Assembly: GCA_025667525.1 (NCBI GenBank)
Contig: CM046876.1
Coordinates: 573,807,469-573,871,468 of the forward strand
Direction: 5' to 3'
Length of the DNA stretch: 64,000 bases
From: Glebionis coronaria
Taxonomy: Eukaryota > Streptophyta > Magnoliopsida > Asterales > Asteraceae
A program made the position numbers and the translations under genes. Of this stretch, positions 48,501-59,130 are shown in pieces. Below the pieces are notes generated by a model. It made no database searches. It was given only the letters and a program-made list of their open reading frames with translations, and had not been told where the DNA came from. Positions within the stretch are counted from its first letter, which is position 1. Every line of letters begins with the position of its first letter.

Positions 48501-48626
48501 TTGGGAACCGATGTTTGATTCCGGTTTTCCCTATGGTCATATATGTTTTCTACATATTACCTTGCATGCTTTGATGACACGCCATAATTACGCGTGACAT
48601 TCCATTTATCAAAATGGGGTGTTACA
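45512..48626 (+). repeat. 3' LTR of the nested Gypsy (3115 bp)
   Basis: Nearly identical to 38120-41241. The hairpin cluster is at 46406-46426, 46515-46534 and 46559-46579; the first hairpin (CCGAGAGT-TTATG-ACTCTCGG) is perfect here. Confidence 0.92.
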
Positions 48627-49607
48627 TTCCTTATGCTTGTACAAACCCTAGGATGTATTTATTTTGTGCTAAATGTTCTTAAAATGAAGCTTGTAAAAAT
48701 CAACAATGGAGGTTTTGGTTATGGTGTTTGTGCCGTGTGTTTTAGAGAGAGAAGGGAGAGATGTGTGTTTTCTTTTGCGAAGTAAAATGAGTGAATAATG
48801 AGAAATGATTTTGAGGTGAAAAGGGTTAATAGGTTAAAACTTGTAAGGTGTGTAAACTTAAGCTTAAAATGGCAAAATGAAGAAAATTTGGTTTTCCTCC
48901 ATGTGGTGTGTAGTTTGGCCGGTTATGGGGGGGGGGGGGGGGGGGTCCCACAAGAGTAAATAATTCAAATTTTTTACTATGGTAACTAGTTAGAAGGTTT
49001 AAGGTAAAAAGGTTAGTTAGTCTTAGGTAAATGTCGAAAAGTATATAGTTAGTTTAAAATTACGTAAAACTTAAAGACTTGACGAAATATATTAAATTTA
49101 TGATTTTTCGACGAAAACTGATATTTTATAATTTATAACGTATTTTATGCATGCTAACGACGGTTAAACGTAAAAAACAACGTAAAATACGAAAACGCGA
49201 TACGTTAATTAAATATTCACAGAAAATACGATTTATTACTATAAATAGCAAAAATACTAAAATACATGCGTATAAACATATACAGAAATATTTAAATACG
49301 CTGCTCATGAAAATACGATCACGCTGTTAAAAACTAAACAGTTAAGCACATAATTCACAGATAACAAATAATCTCATGGATTATCGTCAATTTATTCACC
49401 GTCTCAGCATTTTGGTCAGATTCTCAGAAAATGTTCAGAATAATGACTGAGCACAGTGTCAAGTCATTACTCATCATCAAACAGTTTTTCAGAAAACGCG
49501 GGATAACTTCCCGGTTCCAACACAGTTAAATCACATAGTTGAATAAATAAAAAGTCAAAGGGTAAAATAGTCTACAAAGTAGGAAAATTACCAGGTGTTA
49601 CATGTAA

Positions 49608-50015
49608 CACAACACATACGCATGTGATGTAGTATTTCTTCAGAGAAAGAGGCACCAACAGTTTTGTATGAAGATAAAGCAACATGCATTGCTCAACTCA
49701 AAGGAGGTTACATGAATGGCGATACCGAGGTTCGTTTCACTCGTGACTTACAAAAGAGCGGTCATATTCTAGTTCAACAAGTTCGTTCAAGCTACAATTT
49801 GGCGGATTTATTTACCAAGGCACTTCCTGCTTCAACATTCAAGAAGCTTATTCACAATATTGGAATGCGGCGAGTGATGTAGTAATCAGAGGGAGATAAT
49901 ACGCGTTGCACTCTTTTCCTTAGTCATGGTTTTGTCCCATTGGGTTTTTCTGACAAGGTTTTTAACGAGGCAACATTCTCAAAGCGTATTATCTATAAAG
50001 ACATCCAAGAGGGAG
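49608..50015 (+). pseudogene. Copia RNase H domain, second half, and 3' untranslated tail
   Basis: Continues the frame cut at 27739: TQHIR, a stop, SSEKEAPTVLYEDKATCIAQ, LKGGYMNGD, FTRDLQKSGHILVQQVRSS, NLADLFTKALP, STFKKLIHNIGMRR, then the terminator at 49880-49882. This part is almost clean and is typical for the end of Copia pol. The 3' tail (TTGCACTCTTTTCCTTAGTC..., 49900-50000) and a purine-rich CATCCAAGAGGGAG tract lead into the LTR. Confidence 0.85.
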
Positions 50016-51401
50016 TGTTATGAATAATATGTGGATGTCTAGTACAAGGCTCATGGCCCAAGTAGTAATTAGGGTTTACCCTACTGTAGAAACTAGAAGG
50101 GGGGGGGGGGGGTTGAATAGTTTCTTATATTTACTTGTTAAAAGGTGGTTTTTAAAAATCCTTTTTCAAAAAACTTAGGCTTGAGGAAATATGTGAAATC
50201 TTCTTATGCACAATATGAACAATGATAGTGTAACTAAACTAATACTTACAAAAATATATGCACAAAGAATAAAGAATGTAAAGAGTTAAGGGTAAAGAAA
50301 GATCAAACCGAACACCAAGGATTTATAGTGGTTCGGCAACGAAGCTCACTCCTCGTTCCTACTCCACTCCTCGAGTACTCTTTACTCGAGAGTTCACTAC
50401 ACAACAAGCTCCTTATGATGGAGAAAATCGTACACATCGCTTAACCAATTTCAGACTCTAAGCTAAAAGTCGAGCCCTAATCGTAGCTAGGACCAATCTA
50501 CACAACTATACTTAGTACATACACAACTTCCAAATAGACACAACTACTTGGATCTTCACAACTATGACACAACAACAAATGTATAAAATTAGATCTTCAA
50601 TGGATCTTTGGTGGTGGACTCAACACTTCACAAGGATAGTGTTCTTCTCTTTGCACTTGGAGAGGAAGGGATGAAAGAACAAGATTCACTTCTTAAACAA
50701 GTAGCAATCAAACAAATGATCAAAGATTTGAGTGATTAAAGAAGAATGTTTGAATCTGGAAATAGATGTGCAAAAGAGGTGAATTGAAAATCTGAGAAAG
50801 GTCCACTATTTATAGGACAAAGGGCCAACGGCTATATCTGCCCGCGGTTCCTTATCTTAGCCCGCGACACCTTATCGATAAGGAACCGCCTAGGAGCTAA
50901 GGAACCGCTGGACTAGACTCCGCTCCTTTTTTGTCCTTTAGTGGTGGAGCCGTGGAGGTCATATCTGGTTATAAAAATATCCAAAAAGGATATTCCAAAT
51001 CCAAAGGGAATATGCCATTTTCAAATTTTTAAATATTTAATTTAATAAAACATTTTCTTAAAAAGAAAGTTTAATTAAAACTTGTCACACTTAATAAAAA
51101 GTGAGTTTTAAGAAAAGATTAAATCACTTGACCACTTGATTAAGGTTAGTACTTGTTTATTTATACCTTAAGTGAAAATGGGTAAAATGAAAAATACTTG
51201 AACTCAATAATTCGTTTTTCGTTGTTTTCGTAAATGCTTGTTTTTACATATTGTCGTAATAAAAAATAAGAGATACCGAAAAATGCAAGTAACGTTTTTA
51301 GGCATTATTGCATTAACACCTACTATTTATCTTATAAATACTTCTTGTATTGGAATATCTCAATAGAAGAATACACTTATTGTTTATCTTTATTTATAAC
51401 A
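50016..51401 (+). repeat. Short Copia 3' LTR split by an inserted LTR
   Basis: Begins TGTTATGAATAATATG at 50016 and ends TTTATAACA at 51401. Removing 50085-51318 and one TSD copy leaves a 147-bp LTR with a TATA-like TTATAAATA, a plausible small Copia LTR. The matching 5' LTR was not found upstream. Confidence 0.65.
50085..51318. mobile_element. Probable solo LTR, 1234 bp, TSD CCTAC
   Basis: TGTAGAAACTAGAAGG(G)n at 50085 and ATTGCATTAACA ending at 51318, flanked by CCTAC at 50080-50084 and 51319-51323. It has TG...CA ends, a run of 14 G at 50099-50112, a TATTTATAGG TATA-like site near 50811 and no coding capacity. Most likely it was left by recombination between the LTRs of a larger element. 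Confidence 0.7.
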
Positions 51402-51565
51402 GTTTTAAGTATTTCCGCAAATAGAAAAACCAATCTATCTATTTTTTTTTTCAAAAAAACACTCTTTTGTTAGGATGGTCTTGAGCTGATGCGTTAAACC
51501 AAACTACTATCAACTTTGTCTTTATGTAGTAAGAAAGGTAAATCACAGCCATCCACTATGTTAAC
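51402..51565. other. Spacer, no gene seen
   Basis: Short AT-rich flank between the Copia LTR and the hAT-like MITE. Confidence 0.5.
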
Positions 51566-51938
51566 GGTGGCAAAACGGGTGGGCGGGTTAAACGGGCGGT
51601 ACGTCAAACGGGCACGGGTTAAATGGGCACGGGCAAAATGGACGGGCGAAACAGGCAGGATGAACGGGCGCAAGCTAAAATTAGAAAAAAACATAAAAAC
51701 GTAGAATTAAAAAATAAAAATACTTGTTTAAAAGCCAGGGATAAAAACTAAATATAAAATATCCGCCGAGTAGCCTAATTAGTGTTTTACATGTGCGCCC
51801 ATTAAACCTATAAATTTCTTACATATGCGCCCGTTTAGCCCATTCATAATAAAGAATGGCCAAAAAGTGTCTTATCTTTTTTGAAAATTAGCAAAAAATG
51901 TCCATATTTATTAAAATGGACAAAATTTGCCACCTCTG
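51566..51938. mobile_element. hAT-like MITE, left end eroded
   Basis: The right end reads (complement) CAGAGGTGGCAAATTTTG and the left end starts GGTGGCAAAACGGGTGGG, sharing GGTGGCAAA. GTTAAC flanks both sides, consistent with a partly lost 8-bp TSD. The interior has ACGGGC(A/G)GG repeats at the left and GCGCCCGTTTAGCCC at the right, as in many plant hAT MITEs. Confidence 0.5.
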
Positions 51939-52632
51939 GTTAACCTAATAAGTCGCAGATACGACGATGCCATTATGACAGAACTAAAAATAAACCAATA
52001 ACGTTTACGTACAGTATTATTCTACTAAACTTTGCTGGAGTGAGTTTGGAACCTATATTAAGGTGGTGTGTGAACTGTGAAGTAGAAATATTTCGTTGTA
52101 TTGTTTTGTTTTTTTGGGGCATAAGGTAATTTTGATGATATTAACACTTTCCAAAATGATACTGGACTATTGTATTACTCGTTAAAAAATTAGCATGTAC
52201 TACTCCGAATCACGTGATATAAAAGTGATATAAAGTTTGGTATAATAATCGAGTAAAGTTAACCAACTGCCGGTTTCGCTCAATTAATCATTAAAGTTTT
52301 TTAGTAAATGGGCGCGCGCTAAATAAATTTGGTTAGTATATCTTACGTTTAGAAATTGAAATTTGAAATTTGACTTGAAACATACCAAGAATTTAACTCA
52401 CGATGAAGATTGTTATAAAGTGAGTTTTAAAAAAGAATGTTATTTCCCAAGAGATCTCGAATTCGAAGTGCTTTTCTTTTTATACGAAACAGATGATGAG
52501 TTACTCATAATTAAACAAAAATTCGAAAATATCATACTGTCTGTTTGAATGTCACATTACGAATCAACCAACAAACCCGCCTTTCTAAGAAAATGATAAT
52601 CGAGTAAAGTTTGTTTTACTGATTTAGTTTTG
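51939..52632. other. No gene seen
   Basis: AT-rich. A 61-codon open stretch at 52363-52548 (KFDLKHTKNLTHDEDCYK...) has no recognised relative and no convincing promoter; I do not call it a gene. Confidence 0.45.
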
Positions 52633-52921
52633 GAGAAAATTCCTGTTTTGAGCCATGTCCTATGCTGTAAACGGTATTTGGCCAGATATTTGTGTTTTTC
52701 CGGTTTTGAGTCATGCTCTATAGAAAAATGCTCTACCTATCCCAGCGACTGACACATGACATGCTCTACCCAACTTTTTTGGGCTCTATCTATCCCGATG
52801 ACTGACACGTGGCATAAGTAGAACACTTTAAGTAGAGCATGGCCATAACAGAAACACTTTTATTGTCTGACCAAATAGTGTCTATACACAAGACGACATG
52901 AACCAAAACAAGAATTTTCTC
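52633..52921. mobile_element. Mutator-like MITE, 289 bp, 9-bp TSD
   Basis: Terminal inverted repeats GAGAAAATTCCTGTTTTGAG (left) and GAGAAAATTCTTGTTTTGGT (right, complement) extend to about 28 bp. The flanks TTAGTTTTG (52624-52632) and TTAATTTTG (52922-52930) form a 9-bp TSD with one mismatch, the size expected for MULEs. The interior holds a diverged direct repeat CTCTA(C/T)CTATCCC...GACTGACAC. No coding capacity. Confidence 0.75.
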
Positions 52922-52930
52922 TTAATTTTG

Positions 52931-53900
52931 ACCGAATATTTATATTGTAAAGCTGTGTATTTGGTCTGCAGTGCACCAGTTGAGAAGTGATTAGATACTG
53001 CAACTAAAGTATTGATGTAACATGGAAGCAGAAACACGTGCCATAGCACTAGACGCACGGAAAAGAGGTTTTAGAGTTTTGACGGATACAACATATTATC
53101 ACCTAATATTTTTTTACTTTTTTTTTGAAACATTATCACCTAATTAACCACTCCACAGTTATAATATGGCCATATGAAATAACTATACGACTTTCATTCT
53201 TAAGAACTTTTTATTCTAGTTGAACCCGTCAACTCAAATTTGTTGACATCAAACTGATTAAACAAAAGTTTTGGGTATATTTAGTAAGTTTAGCATGCTT
53301 TCAGAAAGTTTGGTCGTCTTTGATTATCGTTGGCGATGCTAGTTCAGGGTAGCATTCGCTCATTCAATGCGTGTGTATTACTTTTTCCGTTTTAAAATAA
53401 CTGATGATTAACAAAATATAAATAGTTTAAGAAAGATATTGTAATTACAGTTTTTTTTTCTTACTTTTTGTATAAATAGGTTTATATTTAAATAATTAAA
53501 ATAAAATTTCTTTAAAACTTTTAATTATAATTTTAAGAGAAGGTTAATAATCTCAATTTAAATACTTAATTATCTTTAAACATGAAGAATTATATAAAAA
53601 GAAAAACTACTAGTATAATTTTGATCCGAAGGCAAGACATCAATAAACTCGTTAAAGCACGACATTTTATGTTATTTAACTTACGATAAAATGCGCATCC
53701 AAATTGCTCTGATTAACATTGAATTATACAACAATATGTTTTCTATAAATTCTGTAATTCAAGTGAAGATAATTTTAAAAAGTTTAATGACATGTGTATG
53801 TCTACTAAGGTTTAAATAAATTAAAGGGCCCAGGATGTCCAAAGCCCACTGCAAAAACAAAAGTTACCCATATGATTGGTAGGTAGGCGTAACATACTCC
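52931..53900. other. Upstream region of the MATE gene
   Basis: AT-rich, no ORF of note. It contains the distal promoter; no element ends were recognised. Confidence 0.5.
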
Positions 53901-53910
53901 CTAACCCCCA

Positions 53911-53920
53911 GCTTTATAAC
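53911..53920 (+). promoter_or_regulatory. Possible TATA box of the MATE gene
   Basis: CTTTATAAC lies a short way upstream of the CT/CA-rich leader exon. The spacing to a start near 53945 is reasonable; there is no further support. Confidence 0.35.
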
Positions 53921-53939
53921 ATTTTTACCCATTCAATTC

Positions 53940-54053
53940 TTCCACTCATTTCTACACAAAAACTCACCTCACCACCATTTCACCAAAGCAACCTGCCTTT
54001 CACACACACTTTACTCCATTCATCATCAGAATATATTTCCTCCTTAAAATTAC
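53940..54053 (+). other. MATE 5'UTR exon (start approximate)
   Basis: A CA/CT-rich leader (ACTCACCTCACCACC, TTTCACACACACTTTACTCC) typical of plant 5'UTRs, ending at TTAC/GTAAGT. The donor pairs with the acceptor TTAGCTTAG at 55901-55909, just before the start codon, so a 1856-bp intron (54054-55909) separates the leader from the coding exons. The intron contains no recognisable element. Confidence 0.6.
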
Positions 54054-55915
54054 GTAAGTAACATTTCTTATATATCTTTGTTACAAAAGCCTTTAGATTC
54101 ATGTTAAGCTCTTTCATTTGTTATTATGATCACAATTTTGTATATGGTTTTACACTTTTACTATGTGGTCATGTACGATGCCCAATCTCGTAAGAACTAT
54201 TATCATTAGTAAGTATTTATTACTAACAAAACCTCGATTTTATTTAGTCCTGGTTTCGTCCCTTAATGTATGATGTTTAATGATCGTCCTTATTCAATCT
54301 CTAGGTAGAGTTTGTTACCTGTATAACAAAAGTTGCATAAGTTACAACAACTGACGTGTTTATTGGTGTATAAAATTATTAAAAAAATACGTAGTAGTTA
54401 TTAGTAGTAAAATATAAAGATGATGAGTACGAGAAGGTTGTTTACGACAGAAACTACACACGTTACATGATCACTACTTTACATGTTTGACACGTGTCTT
54501 TTTTTTACTTTTGATATATGTAACTGATAACTTTGAATACAGTATATTTTTATTTGATAAATCTTCTTGGTATGGTTGCCTATTTAATGCTCTCTAGTAG
54601 TGACAAACTAACATGCATCATTTGCAAAGTAAAAATATGTCTACTACGTAATATATAAAAAAATTGGTATTTGGCGGAACCGGAGTACTTTTTCGTACCG
54701 AGCCTGTCACCCGGAAGACATATTCCAATAAATTAGGCAACACTGGCTCACCAAGTCGGGCTTAGATTCGAACCTCCACCCTTTGGTTTAACTTGGTCAA
54801 CTGTGTGCTTTTTGGGTAGTTGGTTAATCTACTACATATAACACCATTGACAAGAAAACAGAATTAAAAACATCATGAGATTATATAGAATTTTTATAAA
54901 TGGTGTAGTAGTACAAGGAAAATTTGTCTTTGTCCTTACTTTTTATTGAGATTACGTTTCATCAAGAATCATTTACTTTCTAAACAAGTATGATTCGGAC
55001 TATCAAGTTCATTGATTTCCTTTTAGTTATATAGATAACGATGAACACATGCTCGTATGTTTGGCAAACTAGCTCGTGTGTAACCTTAGTTGTAGCTCAG
55101 CGTGTAGACGTACCGAAAGAGTGAAACTGATGGAACAATGGTGCTATTGATTTAGTTGTTGTGGCCAACGGGTGAAGGATGGTTAGCAAAAAGCAGTAAT
55201 GGTAACTTTCGAGCTAAAATAAGGTTCATAAAGCATAGAAACATCTTTCCTCAACCATATGTGATCATTTCAAGAACTTGATATAGGCAATATGGTCACT
55301 ATGATTAAGTACTGATGTATTGCTACTCCGAATTATTTTATTCTTTTTGTTTGTTTTCCTTGGCTATATAGTCAAAGCCGTGCTTTTATCAATGGCAGAA
55401 TGTTGTTCTTCCTAAAATAATATCTTTGAGTACAAATTTGTCTTTTCTTGTAACATTATACATAATATATTCCTAGTTGGTTGTCTTTTTGGTAATTATC
55501 TGGTTTGCTAACTTTCTTTGGTGTTCAGTGTAGCCCACTAGTATTTTGGTTAATGTGAACAGCAAGATTCTCTTCGATGTAGATGTGTTACTTTTGTCTC
55601 GAAAGGTTACATAATTGTGTGAATAGCTAATGATTACAGAACTTGTTTAAGCAATAATCAGCCTCACGAGATAATTGGCGTGGCTTCATCAGAATGAGTA
55701 ATAGTTACTAGCATTATATTTGTCTGGTGCTAGTCTTTAAGAAGATATAGCCGTGTGTCATTATTTGAATACTTTGTGAAACGGTATGCATAGACAAGCA
55801 TAAGCTTAAGGAATCCGATTCTCGTCCACCCAAAATCCACCTTGGTGGAGTACTAATAAGGTAGCTTGAACACAACTGATATTTTATAGTTTTTTGTTTA
55901 TTAGCTTAGAGTACC

Positions 55916-58900
55916 ATGGATCAAGGAATTCAAACAAAGCTACTTCGACGCGACGAAGAAGAGGAAGAGGGTGACTTGAAAGGAAGGATATGGGATGAAT
56001 CAAAAAAGATTTGGAGGGTTGCATTACCCGGTGTCATTTCAAGAGTCTGCGCATTTGGAACCATTGTTGTCACACAATCCTTTATTGGTCATATCAGTGG
56101 CTTGGATCTGGCTGGCTATGCCCTTGTTCAGACGCTTAGTGTCCGATTTGTCAATGGAATCCTCGTAAGTCTGTTACTACAGTTGCTTCTTGTTTAAGCT
56201 AAGCGGATATATGTGTGGGCCCCTTCTTGTATAGTCGTATATGCTATTCTTCCTGAAGCTAAAAAAACCCTTTAGTTTCTTGAGCTAGAGATTGTAGTCT
56301 TTATTTACACCTATGAATGACAGTCTATTCGTGTTATATCTCAAATGGGTCGGTTAGGTAAAAGGTACATGTCAAATGGGTGGAAAGCGTTGCAAGCAAC
56401 CTAAAATGTTATTTAGTGCATACAACCTCCTAGATCCTTTCATTGATTATGAACGTGACAGTATAGCAATTGTAATTGTATCTAACTCGTTAACTTTGAA
56501 TAATAATTAGGAGAAATGGGTTTACTGAATTCAACTTGACCCGTACTGAAAACTACATGTTTTGACTCGTCACAAACCATGTCTATTTGCTATTGGTAGA
56601 CTTATGCCCCACTTGTTTTAACAAGAATTGCTTCACCTATTCACAGCTGGGAATGTCGAGTGCAACCGAAACTCTTTGTGGACAAGCATTCGGAGCAGGT
56701 CAACACCATATGATGGGCATTTACTTGCAAAGGTCATGGATAGTTGACTTGATCACTTTAACCGTCTTACTCCCAATTTTCATCTTCGCTACACAAATTT
56801 TCAAACTTCTTGGAGAAGATGAAGCTGTAGCAAATAGTGGCGGATATGTCTCTTTATGGTTCATTCCTTTTGTGTACAATTTTGTCTTCAGTTTGACCAT
56901 ACAAATGTACCTGCAAGCACAGTTGAAGAACATGGTCATTGCATGGCTTTCAATATTCCAATTCGGGATTCACATACCTTTATCGTTGCTTTTTGTGTAT
57001 AAGCTAAACCTTGGGGTTGGTGGTGCAATGATTGCATTGTCGATGTCATCATGGTTTCTTGTGATCGGGGAATTCATTTACATATTTGGCGGTTGGTGTC
57101 CTCATTCTTGGAAAGGATTTACAGTGGCCGCCTTTAAAGATCTGTGGCCTGTTGTAAAGCTGTCAATATCTTCTGGTGTGATGGTCTGGTAAGTCAAAAT
57201 GTACTGGTTCCCGTTTAGGAGCATTAGTCATATTTTACTAAATTGGACCAAAGTAGCAAATATATCACTTCTACCATGATATAGTACAACATTATTGATA
57301 ATACTCAACAACCTTTATTATTGTTGTGTATGTAGTTTGGAATTATGGTACAATGCTGTGCTAGTCTTGCTTGCCGGGTACATGGCAGATGCGGAGGTCG
57401 CAATATCCGCCTTCTCCATCTGGTATCAGGATGTTTTTTTTTCTTGTATGCCTTCCCTTTCTATCTTTTCAGAAAAATATGTTAACATGTTTAAAATCAT
57501 GCAGTCTAAACATTAATGCGTGGGAGTTTATGATCAGCCTTGGTTTCTTAGGTGCTGCATGGTATGTAATGGAACAAATTCGAAAATTTAATTTATATTC
57601 ATCCTATTTTTCTACTACGCGTACATCTGAATATGTGATGGCATCTGATACGACATGATATTTTCGATAAATATGCAGCGTCCGTGTTGCAAATGAGTTA
57701 GGGAGAGGAAATGCTAAAGCAGCAAAGTTCTCGATTAAAGTCTTATTGGGCACTTCCATTGCCATTGGAGTGTTTTTCTTTGTTCTTTGCTTGATTTTCA
57801 GAAGAAAACTTGCCTACGTGTTTACAGATGATGAAAGAGTAGCAGATACAGTATCAGACCTTTCTTTGCTGCTTTCATTTTCGGTCTTACTAAACAGCAT
57901 TTATCCTGTCCTCTCAGGTAACTCTACTCTCTTAGTTAGATGTGAATAACATGGGTGGGTCAAAGGGTTGGTGACAGGTCGATGCAGGTTTGGGTCAAAA
58001 CGGTTAATTTCAGTGCATGTCAAAATAACCTCCTAACACTCTTCTGTCCTCTTTTTTTGTAATCTGAAACTAATTTCCGTATTAATATGATTGCAAAGGA
58101 TACGACTAGGACAATAATAGCAGTTAAACATTATCTAGTAAAGTGGTTTAGAATTTTTTTTTCCGATCATTTGTAGGACTCTCATCCGTCCGACCCTTAA
58201 TTTATACTTAGTTTAGTCTTATAAAATGGGCCACGTGGCTGTATAAAGATGAAAAATAACTCAAATAGGCCCATTGAGTACCATATTCTGACCCTTTAAA
58301 CCTGTCATAAAGTTCAGTTGACTTTGCATGCTCTGAATATATGATTATTGTTTCCATCAGGGGTGGCGGTTGGAGCTGGAATGCAGGGAAGTGTAGCGAT
58401 TGTTAACCTTGTTTGCTTCTATCTGATTGGTATTCCTATAGGAGCATTGCTTGGTTACTTGACTAGCCTTGAAGTGAAGGTATACCACGATCGAACCGAG
58501 ATTTTCTTTGGGTGCTTTTATTTGCTACGGTTATAACAAGTGTGTTATTTGACAGGGAATCTGGATAGGAATGATCGGTGGTGTTGTGACACAAACACTT
58601 GCGCTTATATATATGGCATGGACAACAGATTGGGATGATCAGGTAAATATGCCGTACAAGGATAATTGGGTTGGTCGGACGGGCTTAAGATAACATGTAA
58701 AAATGGGTGAATTTTGGTAAAGTGGTCGTTGGGTCAATCCCAAGAATTTCAGATTATTTCTACGGATAAATTACAGATAAAACGTAACACGAGCTGACCC
58801 GGTTATAAGTAAATGTGTAAAAAATTCTGCATGGAGTTTATTTTCCGAATTTGTACGCGTGTTTCATGATGGTATGTATGGTGTATTGTAGGTTAAGAGG

Positions 58901-58963
58901 GCTTCAGAACGGCTTAATCGGTTCTATGTCAAGTCATCCGAGAATGAGCAACAAACTCGTTAG
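55916..58963 (+). CDS. MATE efflux transporter (DETOXIFICATION 21-29-type), 8 exons
   Basis: Coding exons: 55916-56164, 56647-57188, 57336-57422, 57505-57561, 57679-57917, 58361-58479, 58556-58642, 58892-58963. All introns are GT-AG. The sum is 1452 bp, giving 483 residues, the normal family length, with no frame break. The start ATG (ACCATGG) begins MDQGIQTKLLRRDEEEEE, an acidic cytosolic N-terminus; IWRVALPGV opens the first membrane segment. Family signatures: VTQSFIGHISGLDLAGYAL, SSATETLCGQAFGAGQ (residues ~87-102), YLQRSWIVDL, GGWCPHSWKGF, LELWYNAVLVLLAG, NAWEFMISLGFLGAA, VRVANELGRGNAKAAKF, GVAVGAGMQGSVAIVNL and WDDQVKRASERL near the end. Twelve hydrophobic segments are expected. These proton- or sodium-driven antiporters export flavonoids, alkaloids, xenobiotics or hormones across the vacuolar or plasma membrane; the substrate cannot be told from sequence. 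It is the only intact host gene in the window. Confidence 0.95.
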
Positions 58964-59130
58964 AATTTATGTTGTGTTTCCATGAGAAAATTGATTTTTT
59001 TAGCATCTAATGTAACGTATTTTGTAACTGTTAATCTGATCAATTATCCATCTTTACCATGCGTTCATGCTGAATTTGAATATAAGAAATGAGCAACGAA
59101 AGAAACGAGCAAGGCAACTAAACGTAAGAG
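58964..59130 (+). other. MATE 3'UTR/downstream
   Basis: T-rich 3' flank. TGTAACGTATTTTGTAACTG near 59010-59035 could hold the polyadenylation region; no strong AATAAA. Confidence 0.4.

Larger units (their letters stand above)
38120..48626 (+). mobile_element. Nested Ty3/Gypsy retrotransposon, 10,507 bp, defective pol
   Basis: TGTAAAACCCGC at 38120, GTGTTACA ending at 48626 and the perfect TSD TTCCT (38115-38119 and 48627-48631). The two LTRs (38120-41241 and 45512-48626) differ only at about one site per hundred by eye, so insertion was recent. The primer site at 41246-41260 and polypurine tract at 45495-45511 are intact. The 4.27-kb interior is only a scrambled remnant of gag-pol. It must have been copied by proteins supplied in trans, making it a non-autonomous parasite of another Gypsy. 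Its LTR termini and primer site resemble those of the element it sits in, which hints at, but does not prove, a related helper. Confidence 0.92.
27740..49602 (-). mobile_element. Tekay-like Ty3/Gypsy retrotransposon, host of a nested Gypsy
   Basis: The outer boundaries are TGTAACACCCC at 27740 and GTGTTACA ending at 49602, with TSD TGTAA (27735-27739 and 49603-49607). It is oriented on the minus strand: 5' LTR 35942-49602 (split by the element at 38120-48626), primer site, gag, pol, polypurine tract, 3' LTR 27740-30882. Without the nested element it is about 11.35 kb with ~3.14-kb LTRs. It inserted into a Copia RNase H domain. A Tekay/Del-type chromovirus is indicated by the C-terminal chromodomain-like sequence after integrase. 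The two LTRs look about 97-98% alike by eye, so it is fairly young but no longer coding-competent. Confidence 0.9.
35942..49602 (-). repeat. 5' LTR of the outer Gypsy, split by nested element
   Basis: Segments 35942-38119 and 48632-49602 together match 27740-30882. The inner end reads TATAACACC instead of TGTAACACC, a single change in the terminal TG. The G run is 19 long here (48927-48945) against 17 in the other LTR. Confidence 0.9.

Noticed and set aside
52363..52548. 61-codon ORF as a host gene
   Set aside because: No recognised relative, no splice context and the AT-rich surroundings give chance ORFs of this size.
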